64,000 nt of DNA from MFD04580-c1 sp963702995 (GTDB lineage: Bacteria > Planctomycetota > Phycisphaerae > Tepidisphaerales > Tepidisphaeraceae), in NCBI GenBank assembly GCA_963702995.1, contig OY969783.1, positions 3,844,001-3,908,000 on the forward strand. The letters run 5' to 3'. The translations under genes were made by a program, and so were the position numbers. This document shows positions 24,957-33,486 of this stretch, piece after piece. Under the pieces are notes generated by a model. It was not told the origin of the DNA. It worked only from the letters and a program-made list of their open reading frames with translations, and did not search any database. Every line of letters starts with the position of its first letter. Position 1 is the first letter of the stretch.

Positions 24957-25727
24957 TCATTGCTGGCACAGGCGTTGGCCCGACTGAAGGACCGATTCAA
25001 TTACTTGACCGATGCTGTCCAGCTCCTCCCCACTGACACCGAACGACGACTGGAGATTTATGTTCCAGCCAATGCAAACTATGCCGTGGGGTGTTCGGCC
25101 GGTAAAAATTCTTACCCGCCCGCTGGTCAGCCGCGCTGATTCTTCAAGCGGGATTAGAAGCCGCTGCTGGCACGCGTTAACAATCTGCATACCATTTAAA
25201 AGCAGAAGCCGAATCCGTTCTTGCGCGAGTTGCTGCCGCAGAAACGGGAGGTCAGCATCGAGAAGCGTCCCGCGGATTCGGCTGTCGAGAAGACCCCATA
25301 CCGGGTCTGTCGCCCATTGGACGAGATCAAGGTGACAGGCTGTGCCGTCCTCATACGAGGCACCGACAGGTCGTAGCACGCGAGCGAGCTTATTAAACCA
25401 ACGGTACGGACGACGCTCGAAGTAGGTATTACACCCAGTCAATACTCGCTCGACCACCGCGTCAGGGGCTGACGTCAGGTCCGCGCAACCGAGAGAGTAA
25501 AGCGTCTCAAGCCTCCGCTCACCTTCCTGAAACAGGCGGCCGTCTGGGTCGAGAAACTCCACTTTACTCGGATTCAGGCCGAGAGTCGCAACCCAGGCCG
25601 TGTTCGGATTGCCGAACGCGACCACTGGGGTCGATCCTCGAACGATGGGAGCACCCTCCGGGGCAGAGCGGCGAATGCGATCTGCGATGTAAGGAGCAAC
25701 GTTTTGCATTTCCGACTCGTTGTGCAC
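24957..25727 (-). CDS. Hypothetical protein, possible uracil-DNA-glycosylase-like fold
   Basis: 256 residues. TPVVAFGNPNTAWVATLGLNPSKVEFLDPDG looks like the first strand and active-site loop of the UDG superfamily (GxNPS in Mug-like proteins). The later strand-loop LLLLNGMQIVNACQQRLL could be the second motif. CNTYFERRPYRWFNKLARVL and ACHLDLVQWATDP are strongly conserved-looking segments between. I cannot assign activity; proteins with this layout tend to sit in accessory islands. It is the last gene of the accessory block and is convergent with nothing obvious; the DUF4139 gene follows on the same strand after 52 bp in the gap to 25780. Confidence 0.5.
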   Translation of the reverse strand: MHNESEMQNVAPYIADRIRRSAPEGAPIVRGSTPVVAFGNPNTAWVATLGLNPSKVEFLDPDGRLFQEGERRLETLYSLGCADLTSAPDAVVERVLTGCNTYFERRPYRWFNKLARVLRPVGASYEDGTACHLDLVQWATDPVWGLLDSRIRGTLLDADLPFLRQQLAQERIRLLLLNGMQIVNACQQRLLIPLEESARLTSGRVRIFTGRTPHGIVCIGWNINLQSSFGVSGEELDSIGQVIESVLQSGQRLCQQ

Positions 25728-25779
25728 TCGATCGAGTTGCGTCGTTATTTAAGTCCGTGGCACCATGCTCGTGCCAATC

Positions 25780-27633
25780 TTACTTCACCGACGGCAGCCC
25801 GGTGATGAAGAGCTGCTTGTCGTACTCCACGTGGAACTGGTACTCGAATGCGACGGCCTTCGCGCCGATCGCCTGGGCGGGGACGTCCAGCTCCCAGCGG
25901 AGGATCCCCTTCTTCTTTTCCTGGCGCTCGTAGTTGGCGTCCTTCGACAGTTCCTTCCCCGGCTGCAACAGTGTCACCTTGATCTCACTCTCCTTCGCGA
26001 CCGGAAGCCGGTCGAGCACGCGGACGGCGGCCGGCTTGGCGGAGAAATTCTCCAGCGCGATCCGGTACGCGAACTCGATTACCCGGTTGCCGCCCTGCGT
26101 CGTCTCGGTCTTTTCCACCAGGTCGCGGCCGACGCGAAGCGAGGAATCGATCCCCAACCCCACGGTGAAATCCTCGCCCACCGCCACGCTGGGGACGAAC
26201 CCCTGGCCCACGAACTGGCTGTCCACGTACGTGGCCACCGGGCCGGCCAGCAGCACCGTCTGGCTGGTGTTGGAGACCACCGCCTCGTTATAGACGAAGC
26301 TCGTCAGCACCGGCGTGGCCACCTTGTACATCTCGGCCTTGAGCGGAAGAGAGCCGATCTGCAGAAGCTGCTGATCCGAGCGGCTGGGAAGGCTGGTGCG
26401 GTTGGGGAGCGTGTAGGTCACCGCCAGGCCGTCCTGCATGTCGGTCGAGACGCGCTTGCCGGTCGGGCTGCGGCTGACGTTTTCCTTGTTGAGCAGGTCG
26501 AGCATCTGGAGGTTGCCGGCCGCCTCGTTCAGGGTGATGTCGGCGCCCGGGGTCCCCATCGCCATCGGTTGCGACGCGGCACCCTGCTGCGACTGGCCCG
26601 CCTCGGGGGGCGCGGCGTTGGGGGCGTTGGATGCCATGTTGCGGCTGTTCTCGATCAGCGCCTTCTGCTGGCGAAACTCCTGCTGGGCCGATTTGTAGTC
26701 GCGGCCGACGAGGCGTTGCAGGTCCGTCGCCGTCCCGTGGGCGGGCGTCAGCGCGATGTTCAACTCCGTAAGCGGCGGCGCCTTGGCGACGAGCGTCGGG
26801 GTGGCGGTGGAGAGCGTCATGGCGACGTTCGTCCAGTCTTCGCCCGACATCTGCTGCACGCTGCCCAGGTATTCGAGCGTGACCGAGTCGCGCGCGGCGG
26901 CCGCCCGGATGTTGTACGAGGGGGACCAGGAGGCATTGCCGACGAGGTAGCGCAGCCGCAACTTGCCGGCCGCCCCGGTCAGGTTGACAAAGACCAGCGC
27001 CTCACGCGCCTGGCGGGAGGAGGTTGTGGCGATTTGCGACCGCTCGGTCGAGAGCTTCTGCGCCTGCTCGTTCAAGGTGCGCTGCTCGAGGCCGAATTTC
27101 AGCTCATCGTCGGCCAGGCGGGTTCGCTCGGCGAACTGGAACTGCGTCAGCTTCTCCAGGGTGTCGGCGTTGAGGATCCCCTTGGTCAGTTCCGCGATGG
27201 CGGTCGGGGCGGTGAATTGCTGGAGCTTGGTCAGGTATTCGCGCTGCTCGGCGAGGACCTGGAGATGCCGCTGGTTCGCGGCGATCTTGTCCTGCACGAC
27301 GACCAGTTGATCGTCGAGCTTGCGGACGGCCTCGCGGACGTCTTTCTCCACCGGCCGCACGCGATAACTGACGGAGCGGACTTCGACCCCTTCGGCCGAT
27401 TCAGCGTAGATGCTCCCCTGGAGCACCTCATCCGGCAGTTCGGTGATGACCAGTTCCTTCAGCCCTGCCGGGCCGGGCACATCCACCAGCCGAGTGACCA
27501 GGGCCTGGCCGCGGTAGACCGTGACAGAATCCACCGCGCCCCGCGTCTCCACAGGGTTGTCGGCCCGGGTCGTCGCGTGACAGACGCAGAGCATCATTAG
27601 GCTGACGATCGGGAATACGTGAAGGCGACGCAT
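25780..27633 (-). CDS. Mucoidy inhibitor MuiA-like, DUF4139 protein
   Basis: 617 residues from ATG 27633, which has an ACGAGG box six bases upstream and opens a signal peptide (MRRLHVFPIVSLMMLCVCHATTRA). An N-terminal DUF4140 region (GAVDSVTVYRGQALVTRLVDV) is followed by a long coiled coil (about residues 75-200), then the DUF4139 beta region (LRLRYLVGNASWSPSYNIRA, SVTLEYLGSVQQMSGEDWTNVAMTLSTATP, FDRLPVAKES-like VLDRLPVAKESEIKVTLLQPG). This is the MuiA layout; the name comes from a mucoidy phenotype and the biochemical role is unknown. Predicted periplasmic. An in-frame extension to 27837 lacks features of a real N-terminus. Confidence 0.85.
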   Translation of the reverse strand: MRRLHVFPIVSLMMLCVCHATTRADNPVETRGAVDSVTVYRGQALVTRLVDVPGPAGLKELVITELPDEVLQGSIYAESAEGVEVRSVSYRVRPVEKDVREAVRKLDDQLVVVQDKIAANQRHLQVLAEQREYLTKLQQFTAPTAIAELTKGILNADTLEKLTQFQFAERTRLADDELKFGLEQRTLNEQAQKLSTERSQIATTSSRQAREALVFVNLTGAAGKLRLRYLVGNASWSPSYNIRAAAARDSVTLEYLGSVQQMSGEDWTNVAMTLSTATPTLVAKAPPLTELNIALTPAHGTATDLQRLVGRDYKSAQQEFRQQKALIENSRNMASNAPNAAPPEAGQSQQGAASQPMAMGTPGADITLNEAAGNLQMLDLLNKENVSRSPTGKRVSTDMQDGLAVTYTLPNRTSLPSRSDQQLLQIGSLPLKAEMYKVATPVLTSFVYNEAVVSNTSQTVLLAGPVATYVDSQFVGQGFVPSVAVGEDFTVGLGIDSSLRVGRDLVEKTETTQGGNRVIEFAYRIALENFSAKPAAVRVLDRLPVAKESEIKVTLLQPGKELSKDANYERQEKKKGILRWELDVPAQAIGAKAVAFEYQFHVEYDKQLFITGLPSVK

Positions 27634-27995
27634 GTTGAACCTCGTGAAATGGGTGCCCATGATGACTTCATCGGGGCCGCCAGGCCCGTTCGACGCTTTC
27701 GACCGCCGAAGACCCGCGGACCGGGATGCCCCGGGGACGAGCCGTCGCGTGGCAAGGCCGCGATAGCCGCGAAGAGGAGCTTCGCCATCGGGCCATACCT
27801 GGCAAGCGGCACTCTCTTCACGCGCGGCCACGTCCACAGTTGCAGCGGCAGCCGGATTATTAGGTTTGGCGCTCCACGAACGGCGTCCTCGCGGGCCGAT
27901 GCGGCTACAACGATTTTGATTGGCCGACGCCTGTCCTGATCGGGTACCTTTCCCACCCTGTCACGACGAACATCGATCTCCAGCGGGGCACGACC
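27634..27995. other. Divergent intergenic region
   Basis: 360 bp between the DUF4139 gene and the DNA ligase gene, which point away from each other; it should hold both promoters. I could not pick out a convincing -35/-10 pair or repeat. Confidence 0.4.
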
Positions 27996-29102
27996 ATGTC
28001 CACCGACCCGGGAACCCAGCGCGTCACGCTCTATTACCGCGAAGGCTCCAGCGACAAGGTGTACCAGGCGGTGATGGAACCGTCGGGCGGCGGGTTTATC
28101 GTTCACTTCGCGTTCGGGCGGCGGGGCAGCACGCTGCAGACGGGGAGCAAGACGCCCAAGCCGCTCGACCTGGCGGCCGCCCGAAAGATTTTCGATAAGC
28201 TGGTTCAGGAGAAGACAGCCAAGGGGTATTCGCCGGGCGAGGAGGGAACGCCCTACCTCCAGACGGCGAAAGAGGAGCGAGCCAGCGGCGTACTGCCGCA
28301 GCTCCTGAACTCGATCGACGAAACCGAGGCCGATGCGTTGCTCGCCGACGCGGGCTGGTGGATGCAGGAGAAGTTCGACGGCCGCCGGTTGCTCATCCGC
28401 AAGTCGGGTCAGGAGGTCGTCGGTATCAATCGCACCGGGCTGATCGCCGGGTTGCCGCAGACGGTGGTGGACGAGGTGCGGCAGAACGTGGCGGCCGGCC
28501 AGTGTGTGCTCGACGGGGAGGCTGTCGGCGATCTCTATCACCTGTTCGACGCGCTCGAGCAGGACGGGGCCGACCTGCGGCCGCGGCCCTACGCCGACCG
28601 ATACCGGACCGCCATGGCGCTGGCCGAAACATGCGGCACCGCCGTGCGCATCGCCCCGGTCGCCGCCGATCTGGCCGGCAAGCAGGCGATGCTCCAGAAA
28701 CTGCGGCGGGAGCGGAAGGAAGGCGTCGTCTTCAAGCGGCACGATGCCGCGTACAAGGTCGGCCGCCCGGCAAGCGGCGGGAGCCAGCGGAAGCTAAAGT
28801 TCACCGCGAGCTGTTCGTGCCTGGTCGTCGGGGCCAAGAGCGCCAAGCGAAGCGTGAACCTGGAGCTGCTCGACGACAGTGGCAAGCGGATCGCCATCGG
28901 CAGCGTGACGGTGCCTCAGAACCACGCGATCCCGGCCGCGGGGCGGATCGTTGAGGTGCGGTATCTGTATGCGTACCCCGGCGGCTCGCTCTATCAGCCG
29001 GTTTATCTCGGCGAGCGCGACGACATCGCCGCCGAGACCTGCCTGATGACGCAACTCAAGTACCGCGCGACGAGCCCCGCTGATGAGGGGGACGAGGTGT
29101 AA
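27996..29102 (+). CDS. WGR domain-ATP-dependent DNA ligase fusion
   Basis: 368 residues. Residues 1-75 form a WGR domain (VTLYYREGSSDKVYQAVME, FIVHFAFGRRGS, with Phe in place of the Trp of WGR). From about 100 follows an adenylation domain with nucleophile Lys126 in motif I (QEKFDGRR), motif III LDGEAVGDLYHLFD at 172-185, motif IV EGVVFKRHDAAYK at 242-254 and motif V RKLKF at 265-269. The last 100 residues form an OB-fold. The enzyme should seal nicks using ATP; WGR binds nucleic-acid ends in PARPs. Most bacteria rely on NAD-dependent LigA, so this is an accessory ligase. No Ku or LigD polymerase is next to it. Confidence 0.85.
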   Translation: MSTDPGTQRVTLYYREGSSDKVYQAVMEPSGGGFIVHFAFGRRGSTLQTGSKTPKPLDLAAARKIFDKLVQEKTAKGYSPGEEGTPYLQTAKEERASGVLPQLLNSIDETEADALLADAGWWMQEKFDGRRLLIRKSGQEVVGINRTGLIAGLPQTVVDEVRQNVAAGQCVLDGEAVGDLYHLFDALEQDGADLRPRPYADRYRTAMALAETCGTAVRIAPVAADLAGKQAMLQKLRRERKEGVVFKRHDAAYKVGRPASGGSQRKLKFTASCSCLVVGAKSAKRSVNLELLDDSGKRIAIGSVTVPQNHAIPAAGRIVEVRYLYAYPGGSLYQPVYLGERDDIAAETCLMTQLKYRATSPADEGDEV

Positions 29103-29325
29103 GGGATGAGCCTCCGGGCCGAGTTGCGTACGGCGTCGGCCTTCCGGCAGGGACCGCGCGGCGGTCCGTGCGGCACCTGTTCCGACGCGAGGCGGCATTC
29201 GCCGGTCGATTCACCTGCCCTGTGGCGGAGCGCGGCGCGGTCCCGACCGGTTCGGACCTTCGGTCCGAAGTCGATACGGCTCTGAACGCTTGTCCCACGC
29301 TTGGGTGACTGTTAAGACGACACCC

Positions 29326-30255
29326 ATGGCGGAATTTATCGTACGGGCGATGCGGGACGACGAGTGGATGGCGGTGGCGGAGTTGATTTGCGCGTCCATC
29401 CGGCAGTGGTACGCGGCCGCCGGGAAGCCGGGGCGTTTCCCGGGCGGGCCGGCGTCGTGCCTCTTGTTCCCGCAAGTCTACGAGGCGCTGGACCCGGGGT
29501 GCTGCGTGGTGGCCGAGGAGGCGAGCGGCGGCCGCCTTGCGGCGTCGTGCTTTTATCACCCGCGGCCGACGCACGTGTCGCTGGGGATCATGAACGCGCA
29601 CCCCGATTTCTTCGGCCGCGGCGCGGCGATGCTTGTCCTGCGGCACGTCTGCGACCTGGCCGATCGACTGGGCAAGCCACTGCGGCTGGTCTCGAGCGCG
29701 ATGAACCTCGATTCCTTCTCCCTCTACACGCGCGTTGGGTTCACGCCGCGCGCGGTCTATCACACGATGAACGTGAAAGTACCAGAAGCCGGCATCGCCG
29801 CCGACGCCGCCACGCTGCCACGCGTTCGCGCCGGGAGCATCGAAGACGCTGCGGCCATCGCGGACCTGGAGCACGAGTTGTCCGGGATCCAGCGACCGGC
29901 GGACTGGCGCTACTTCCTGAAGAACGAGGCGGGGATCTGGCACACATCGGTCGTTGAGGGCACGTCGGGCGGCATTGAGGGCGCTCTGGTCTCGGTGAAC
30001 CACCCTGGATCCAGAATGCTGGGCCCAGGCGTGATGCGGGAAGAGCCAACGGCCGCGGCCTTGATCCTGGCGGAGCTGAACCACCACCGCGGCGGCGCCC
30101 CCACGCTGCTGGCCCCGGCCGCCAGCGGCGACTTGGTGCGGCGGCTCTATCAATGGGGCCTTCGAAATACAGAGATCCACCTCATGCAAGCCCGCGGCCC
30201 GGCCGACCCACCCCGCGGCATCGTGATGCCGACGTTCATGCCGGAAACGGGCTAA
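29326..30255 (+). CDS. GNAT family N-acetyltransferase
   Basis: 309 residues from ATG 29326. The N-terminal GNAT domain has VRAMRDDEWMAVAELICASI, VAEEASGGRLAASCFYHP, the acetyl-CoA loop region AHPDFFGRGAAMLVLRHV (the RGxGxG/A-type turn is GRGAAM), and NLDSFSLYTRVGFTPRAVY, the typical late strand-helix. The second half (RVRAGSIEDAAAIADLEHEL onward) looks like a second, degenerate GNAT-like domain, as in tandem acetyltransferases. Substrate unknown. The 220 bp upstream contain an 8-bp hairpin TTCGGACC-TTC-GGTCCGAA at about 29251-29269 that could end ligase transcription, though no T run follows. Confidence 0.8.
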   Translation: MAEFIVRAMRDDEWMAVAELICASIRQWYAAAGKPGRFPGGPASCLLFPQVYEALDPGCCVVAEEASGGRLAASCFYHPRPTHVSLGIMNAHPDFFGRGAAMLVLRHVCDLADRLGKPLRLVSSAMNLDSFSLYTRVGFTPRAVYHTMNVKVPEAGIAADAATLPRVRAGSIEDAAAIADLEHELSGIQRPADWRYFLKNEAGIWHTSVVEGTSGGIEGALVSVNHPGSRMLGPGVMREEPTAAALILAELNHHRGGAPTLLAPAASGDLVRRLYQWGLRNTEIHLMQARGPADPPRGIVMPTFMPETG

Positions 30256-30399
30256 AACGGGGATTCTCCCGTTTTCCCCCCATCCCCAAGACGGAGGAGA
30301 CCGCGTTCAAACCCTGAACAACGGTGTGTGACGAATCCGAAGCAGTGAGAAATGTGTATGATCCGGGCGGGGGCGTTTTGAACGAAAGGCATTTCGATC

Positions 30400-30528
30400 A
30401 TGGGCGACAAATCTCCGAAGGCCGCGAAGAAGCAAGCGGATCAGAAGTCGGCGAAGACGAATCAGGCGGACCAGAAGAAGAAGCAGGCGATCGCCGCCAA
30501 GCAGGCGCCGCCGCCGAAGAAGAAGTGA
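30400..30528 (+). CDS. Small lysine-rich protein, 42 residues
   Basis: Begins MGDKSPKAAKKQADQKSAK and ends QAPPPKKK. It has 14 Lys in 42 residues, many Gln and Ala, and no hydrophobic core. Closely similar small basic proteins starting MGDKSPK occur in many bacteria and are annotated as hypothetical. A GAAAGGC box lies about 10 bases before the ATG. Nucleic-acid or membrane-surface binding is a guess from charge. It falls below common ORF length cut-offs and could be missed by gene callers. Confidence 0.75.
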   Translation: MGDKSPKAAKKQADQKSAKTNQADQKKKQAIAAKQAPPPKKK

Positions 30529-30615
30529 TCGACGCGCGCCCGGCCGCCGCCGTGGAATCACCCGGCGGGCGGCCGATCGCCCGGCGTCGAACGACAAACG
30601 ACGGTTCGTCACAAA

Positions 30616-30706
30616 GTAGCAGGCGCATTCCATGTGCCGTCCGCCGCGATCTGGAACCGCGGCGTCTTTGGACGGGGGCGGACCGCACACGGAGTGTGCG
30701 TGCCAC
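30616..30706. repeat. Dispersed inverted repeat R3, copy 2
   Basis: Left arm GTAGCAGGCGCATTCCATGT (30616-30635), right arm GCACACGGAGTGTGCGTGCC (about 30684-30703), with a 48-nt unrelated centre. It shares the arm sequence with 2891-2956 and 52489-52517. Confidence 0.7.
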
Positions 30707-30819
30707 ATCGGGTCGGCGGCCGCGGACGAGGCCGGGGCATACAGGTAACCATCACCACCTCAACCGACCGTCCCGGTGCGGGCCCCGGGCCAGCGACGAT
30801 CGAGGCAACGAACAGCGAA

Positions 30820-31308
30820 TCAATCTATGATTGTGCTCTTCACCATCACGATCATCTCCACCGCCGCCTCGGCGGCGCGGCGGCCGGCGTGGCCGTGGGG
30901 GCCGTCGGGGTCGATCCGCTCCAGGGCCTGATGTTCCGTGTTCGTCGTCAGGACACCGAAGATGACGGGGAGCCCTTCAGTCACAGCGACCTGCTGGCAG
31001 CCGCGGGCGCATTCGCCGGCGACGTACTCGAAATGGGGCGTATCACCCCGGACGACCGCCCCCAGGCAGATGACGGCCGCGAAGCGACGGCGGCCGGCGA
31101 GCACCTTCGCCGCCACGGGCAGCTCGAACGCGCCCGGCACGCGATAGACCTCCACCCGCTCTTCTCCCAGGCCGAGCAACCCGAGCCGAAGCACGCAGCC
31201 GGAAAGCAGTTCGTCAACGATATGGGCATTGAACCGGGCCGCGACGACGGCCACCTTAGCGTCGTCGGGCAACTCGGCGGGCGTGTATTCGGGGATGGCG
31301 GTGCTCAT
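30820..31308 (-). CDS. ribH: 6,7-dimethyl-8-ribityllumazine synthase
   Basis: Penultimate step of riboflavin synthesis: condenses 5-amino-6-ribitylaminouracil with dihydroxybutanone phosphate. 162 residues, the usual size, forming icosahedral or pentameric shells. Substrate contacts are in VVAARFNAHI, VPGAFELP and LGAVVRGDTPHFEYVAGE, with the catalytic-site His92. The start at 31308 (MSTAIPEYTPAELP) is standard. Other rib genes are not in the window, so it seems to be a stand-alone locus. No FMN riboswitch could be recognised upstream. Confidence 0.95.
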   Translation of the reverse strand: MSTAIPEYTPAELPDDAKVAVVAARFNAHIVDELLSGCVLRLGLLGLGEERVEVYRVPGAFELPVAAKVLAGRRRFAAVICLGAVVRGDTPHFEYVAGECARGCQQVAVTEGLPVIFGVLTTNTEHQALERIDPDGPHGHAGRRAAEAAVEMIVMVKSTIID

Positions 31309-31417
31309 CGGCGCATCATAACTTCGGAACGGCCGCGATTCGCGGCCGCGATGATAACGATGGCGTCACGGGATGCCCGCGCCTCTTGGGTTCCGCGCTT
31401 CTTGTTGGCAATACCGC

Positions 31418-31472
31418 AACGCCGACATCGTCGTCGGCTTGACCCGGAAGGCCGACGGGGACGTCGGCGTTC
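31418..31472. repeat. Dispersed inverted repeat R6, copy 1
   Basis: AACGCCGACATCGTCGTCGG and its inverse CCGACGGGGACGTCGGCGTT, about 54 bp in all. It matches 43427-43481; a half copy (GACGAAGACGTCGGCGTTCC) lies at 61198-61217. Confidence 0.75.
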
Positions 31473-31600
31473 CCAGGGAATGCTAAGAGGACGGTCCGCG
31501 TCGTTCACGGGACTCCGCAAAGAAGACGGCCACCCCCATCTCATCCAATTCCGTCAATCAGATTTGCCTTCCCTTCGTCCCTCCCTTCCAATTCCGCCTG

Positions 31601-32668
31601 ATGCTGGTCGGGTTGTCACAACGCCTGTTGACACTGCTTCAATTGACGCGGATGGCGCTGGTCTTCACGGCCATCGCCGACAGTCAGTGCGCGTTGCTCC
31701 TTTTCACCCGGGCACACCTGGGCGAAGGGGACGCATTCGGCGGGCATCTGGACGTCGTGCGAATGCTCCTGGTCGCGATGATCTCGGTCGGGCTCTACGG
31801 CTTCGGCATGAGCCTGAACGACATCATCGATCGCCGCCGCGACCGGCAGATCTCCCCCAATCGGCCGCTGCCGAGCGGGCGGCTGGGGATTGTGGCGGCG
31901 CATGTCGTGTGCGTCGCTCTGGCACTGATGGCTTTCACGGCCGGGCTGCTTCTCCACAGCCGCGGCGGCGGGGCGGTCGCCCTGGCGCTGATCGGCGTCA
32001 CACTGCTGCTCATCTGTTTCTACGACCTGGCTGGCAAGTACCTGGTCGCGCCGGGGCTGGTGACGCTGGGGCTGGTGCGGTTCTTTCATGCGATGATCCC
32101 GGCCGCCAGCATGCCGGCCATCCCGGACTGGACCCTCCCAAACCACGTCCCCTTCCCGCTGCTCCCGCATGTGGCCGTCGTCTGGCACCCGCTCTGGCTG
32201 CTGAACCACGTGACGATCCTCTCCACGATCGCCTACCACTGGGAGGAGAAGCGCCCCGCCCTGAATCGCCGGCAATGGTGGGGCGTGGCGATCTCGCTGC
32301 TCGCGCTCGATGTGGCGGCCGTCGCGCTCGTCCAGCAGCGCGGCACGGGGACATTCTTCGAGAACCTTCGCCCCAGCCCCGGCCTGCTGCTGCCGGTGGC
32401 GGCCGCGATCCTGTTCATCGGGATCGGCTGGCGGCTCCGCAAGACCAGCGCCACCTCGCGCGAGGCCGGCCAGAAGCTGATGCTCTACGGGCTACTCTGG
32501 CTGATCGTCTACGACGCCTGCTTCGCCGCCGTCTACGCCAGTCTCGTGGCGGGCCTCTGCCTGCTGTTGCTCCTCCCCGTCGCCTACTTCTCCGTCCAGT
32601 TGATGCGATGGTGGTCGAAACTGACTGCCGTGTCCCAGCGGCCGGCCTTCAAGTGCGCGGGAACGTGA
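31601..32668 (+). CDS. UbiA-family prenyltransferase
   Basis: 355 residues with about eight or nine transmembrane helices. The first Mg-diphosphate motif NDxxDxxxD is present as NDIIDRRRD at 73-81, followed by QISPNRPLPSG. The second Asp-rich loop is weaker (CFYDLAGK near 145). The family transfers prenyl chains to aromatic or other acceptors in the inner membrane (UbiA, MenA, heme O synthase, digeranylgeranylglyceryl phosphate synthase). The acceptor cannot be told from sequence alone. The next gene is a lipoprotein after an R5 repeat, so there is no clear operon. Confidence 0.8.
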   Translation: MLVGLSQRLLTLLQLTRMALVFTAIADSQCALLLFTRAHLGEGDAFGGHLDVVRMLLVAMISVGLYGFGMSLNDIIDRRRDRQISPNRPLPSGRLGIVAAHVVCVALALMAFTAGLLLHSRGGGAVALALIGVTLLLICFYDLAGKYLVAPGLVTLGLVRFFHAMIPAASMPAIPDWTLPNHVPFPLLPHVAVVWHPLWLLNHVTILSTIAYHWEEKRPALNRRQWWGVAISLLALDVAAVALVQQRGTGTFFENLRPSPGLLLPVAAAILFIGIGWRLRKTSATSREAGQKLMLYGLLWLIVYDACFAAVYASLVAGLCLLLLLPVAYFSVQLMRWWSKLTAVSQRPAFKCAGT

Positions 32669-32685
32669 GAGAAGAAAGGGGTATG

Positions 32686-32827
32686 GCCACAGATGAAGAC
32701 AAGATGGACACAGAGAAGAGCGAAAAACCAAAGACTAGAAAGCAGGGCACCTAAGGCTCTCTTCGCTGGCTATCTCTCCACCTTCGCGTTCTCTTGTCTG
32801 CGTTCATCTTGCCTTCATCTGTTGCAA
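32686..32827. repeat. Dispersed inverted repeat R5, copy 1
   Basis: The left arm begins CCACAGATGAAGACAAGATG and the right arm, inverted, reads AACAGATGAAGGCAAGATGA. The arms are about 40 bases with a 60-base centre. A second, larger copy lies at 52222-52680. The right arm overlaps the likely start of the next gene. Confidence 0.7.
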
Positions 32828-33388
32828 TACGCCTTTTCTCTTTTTTCGACTCGAAAGCGCCTCGCCGTATGGGTCGTCCCCGCGCTGCTGGCGCTCGCCG
32901 GGTGCGCGCATAAGCCGCTTCCCTCGACGCAGCCGTTCGACGCCGACGGCAACCCGATCCCTGTCAAGCCGGAAGAGGCGTACGCGTACCTGGATTCGAT
33001 CCTTCAGGACGACACGCGGCTGGTCGTCGTCTTCTACAAGAGCAAAGGAGAACTGGACGACGCCGGCCGGGCCCGGCTTCGCAAGGCCTTTCCAGACTGG
33101 TGGAAGAGCGTCGAGGTGGTCGATCTGAAACCGGGGCAAAAGCCGTTCAACGTGCTGCCCGACATGGGGATTCGCATCTACGCCCCCGGCACCGCCAGAG
33201 CGGCGGCCGCCGATGACAGCGTCCCTGATTCGCCGCCGGAGCTTCAAATCCTGATCTACCGTGCCCGGGGCATCGCGATCGTCCGGACAATCGACCCTCC
33301 GGGCGGCCGCTTCGCCCGGCCGATGTACCTCCTCAAGACCGCCGAGCCCCAGACGTGGGTGACCCAGCTTTTTTCGGGGAAGCTCTGA
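32822..33388 (+). CDS. Lipoprotein, DUF4174/thioredoxin-like, unknown role
   Basis: A lipobox LALAGC follows RLAVWVVPALL, so the mature protein begins at the Cys and is membrane-anchored. The rest (residues about 60-188) has VVVFYKSKGELDDAGRARLRKAF, FNVLPDMGIRIYAP and QILIYRARGIAIVRTIDPP, an alternating strand-helix order. No CxxC motif is present. No ATG lies close upstream; the TTG at 32822 falls inside the right arm of R5, and a far upstream in-frame ATG (32693) begins within R5. The repeat may have replaced the native 5' end. Confidence 0.6.
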   Translation: MQYAFSLFSTRKRLAVWVVPALLALAGCAHKPLPSTQPFDADGNPIPVKPEEAYAYLDSILQDDTRLVVVFYKSKGELDDAGRARLRKAFPDWWKSVEVVDLKPGQKPFNVLPDMGIRIYAPGTARAAAADDSVPDSPPELQILIYRARGIAIVRTIDPPGGRFARPMYLLKTAEPQTWVTQLFSGKL

Positions 33389-33486
33389 CCTTCGCCCGCG
33401 ACAAACGATGCCGCGGCAGCGCGGTATAGGTACGAGTAAGCCGGCCGCCGTCGCCGCCCCACCCTCACGCTGTTGGAGTTCGAACC

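Noticed and set aside
25765..27600. 611-codon open frame opposite the DUF4139 gene
   Set aside because: Antisense shadow; His/Leu/Arg-rich sequence typical of a reversed high-GC gene.
27634..27837. N-terminal extension of the DUF4139 protein
   Set aside because: A signal peptide and ribosome site sit at 27633; the extension is Arg/Gly-rich without features.
30634..32754. 706-codon plus-strand frame over ribH and the UbiA gene
   Set aside because: Crosses an antisense gene, an R3 repeat and an R6 repeat in one frame, and lacks protein-like features.
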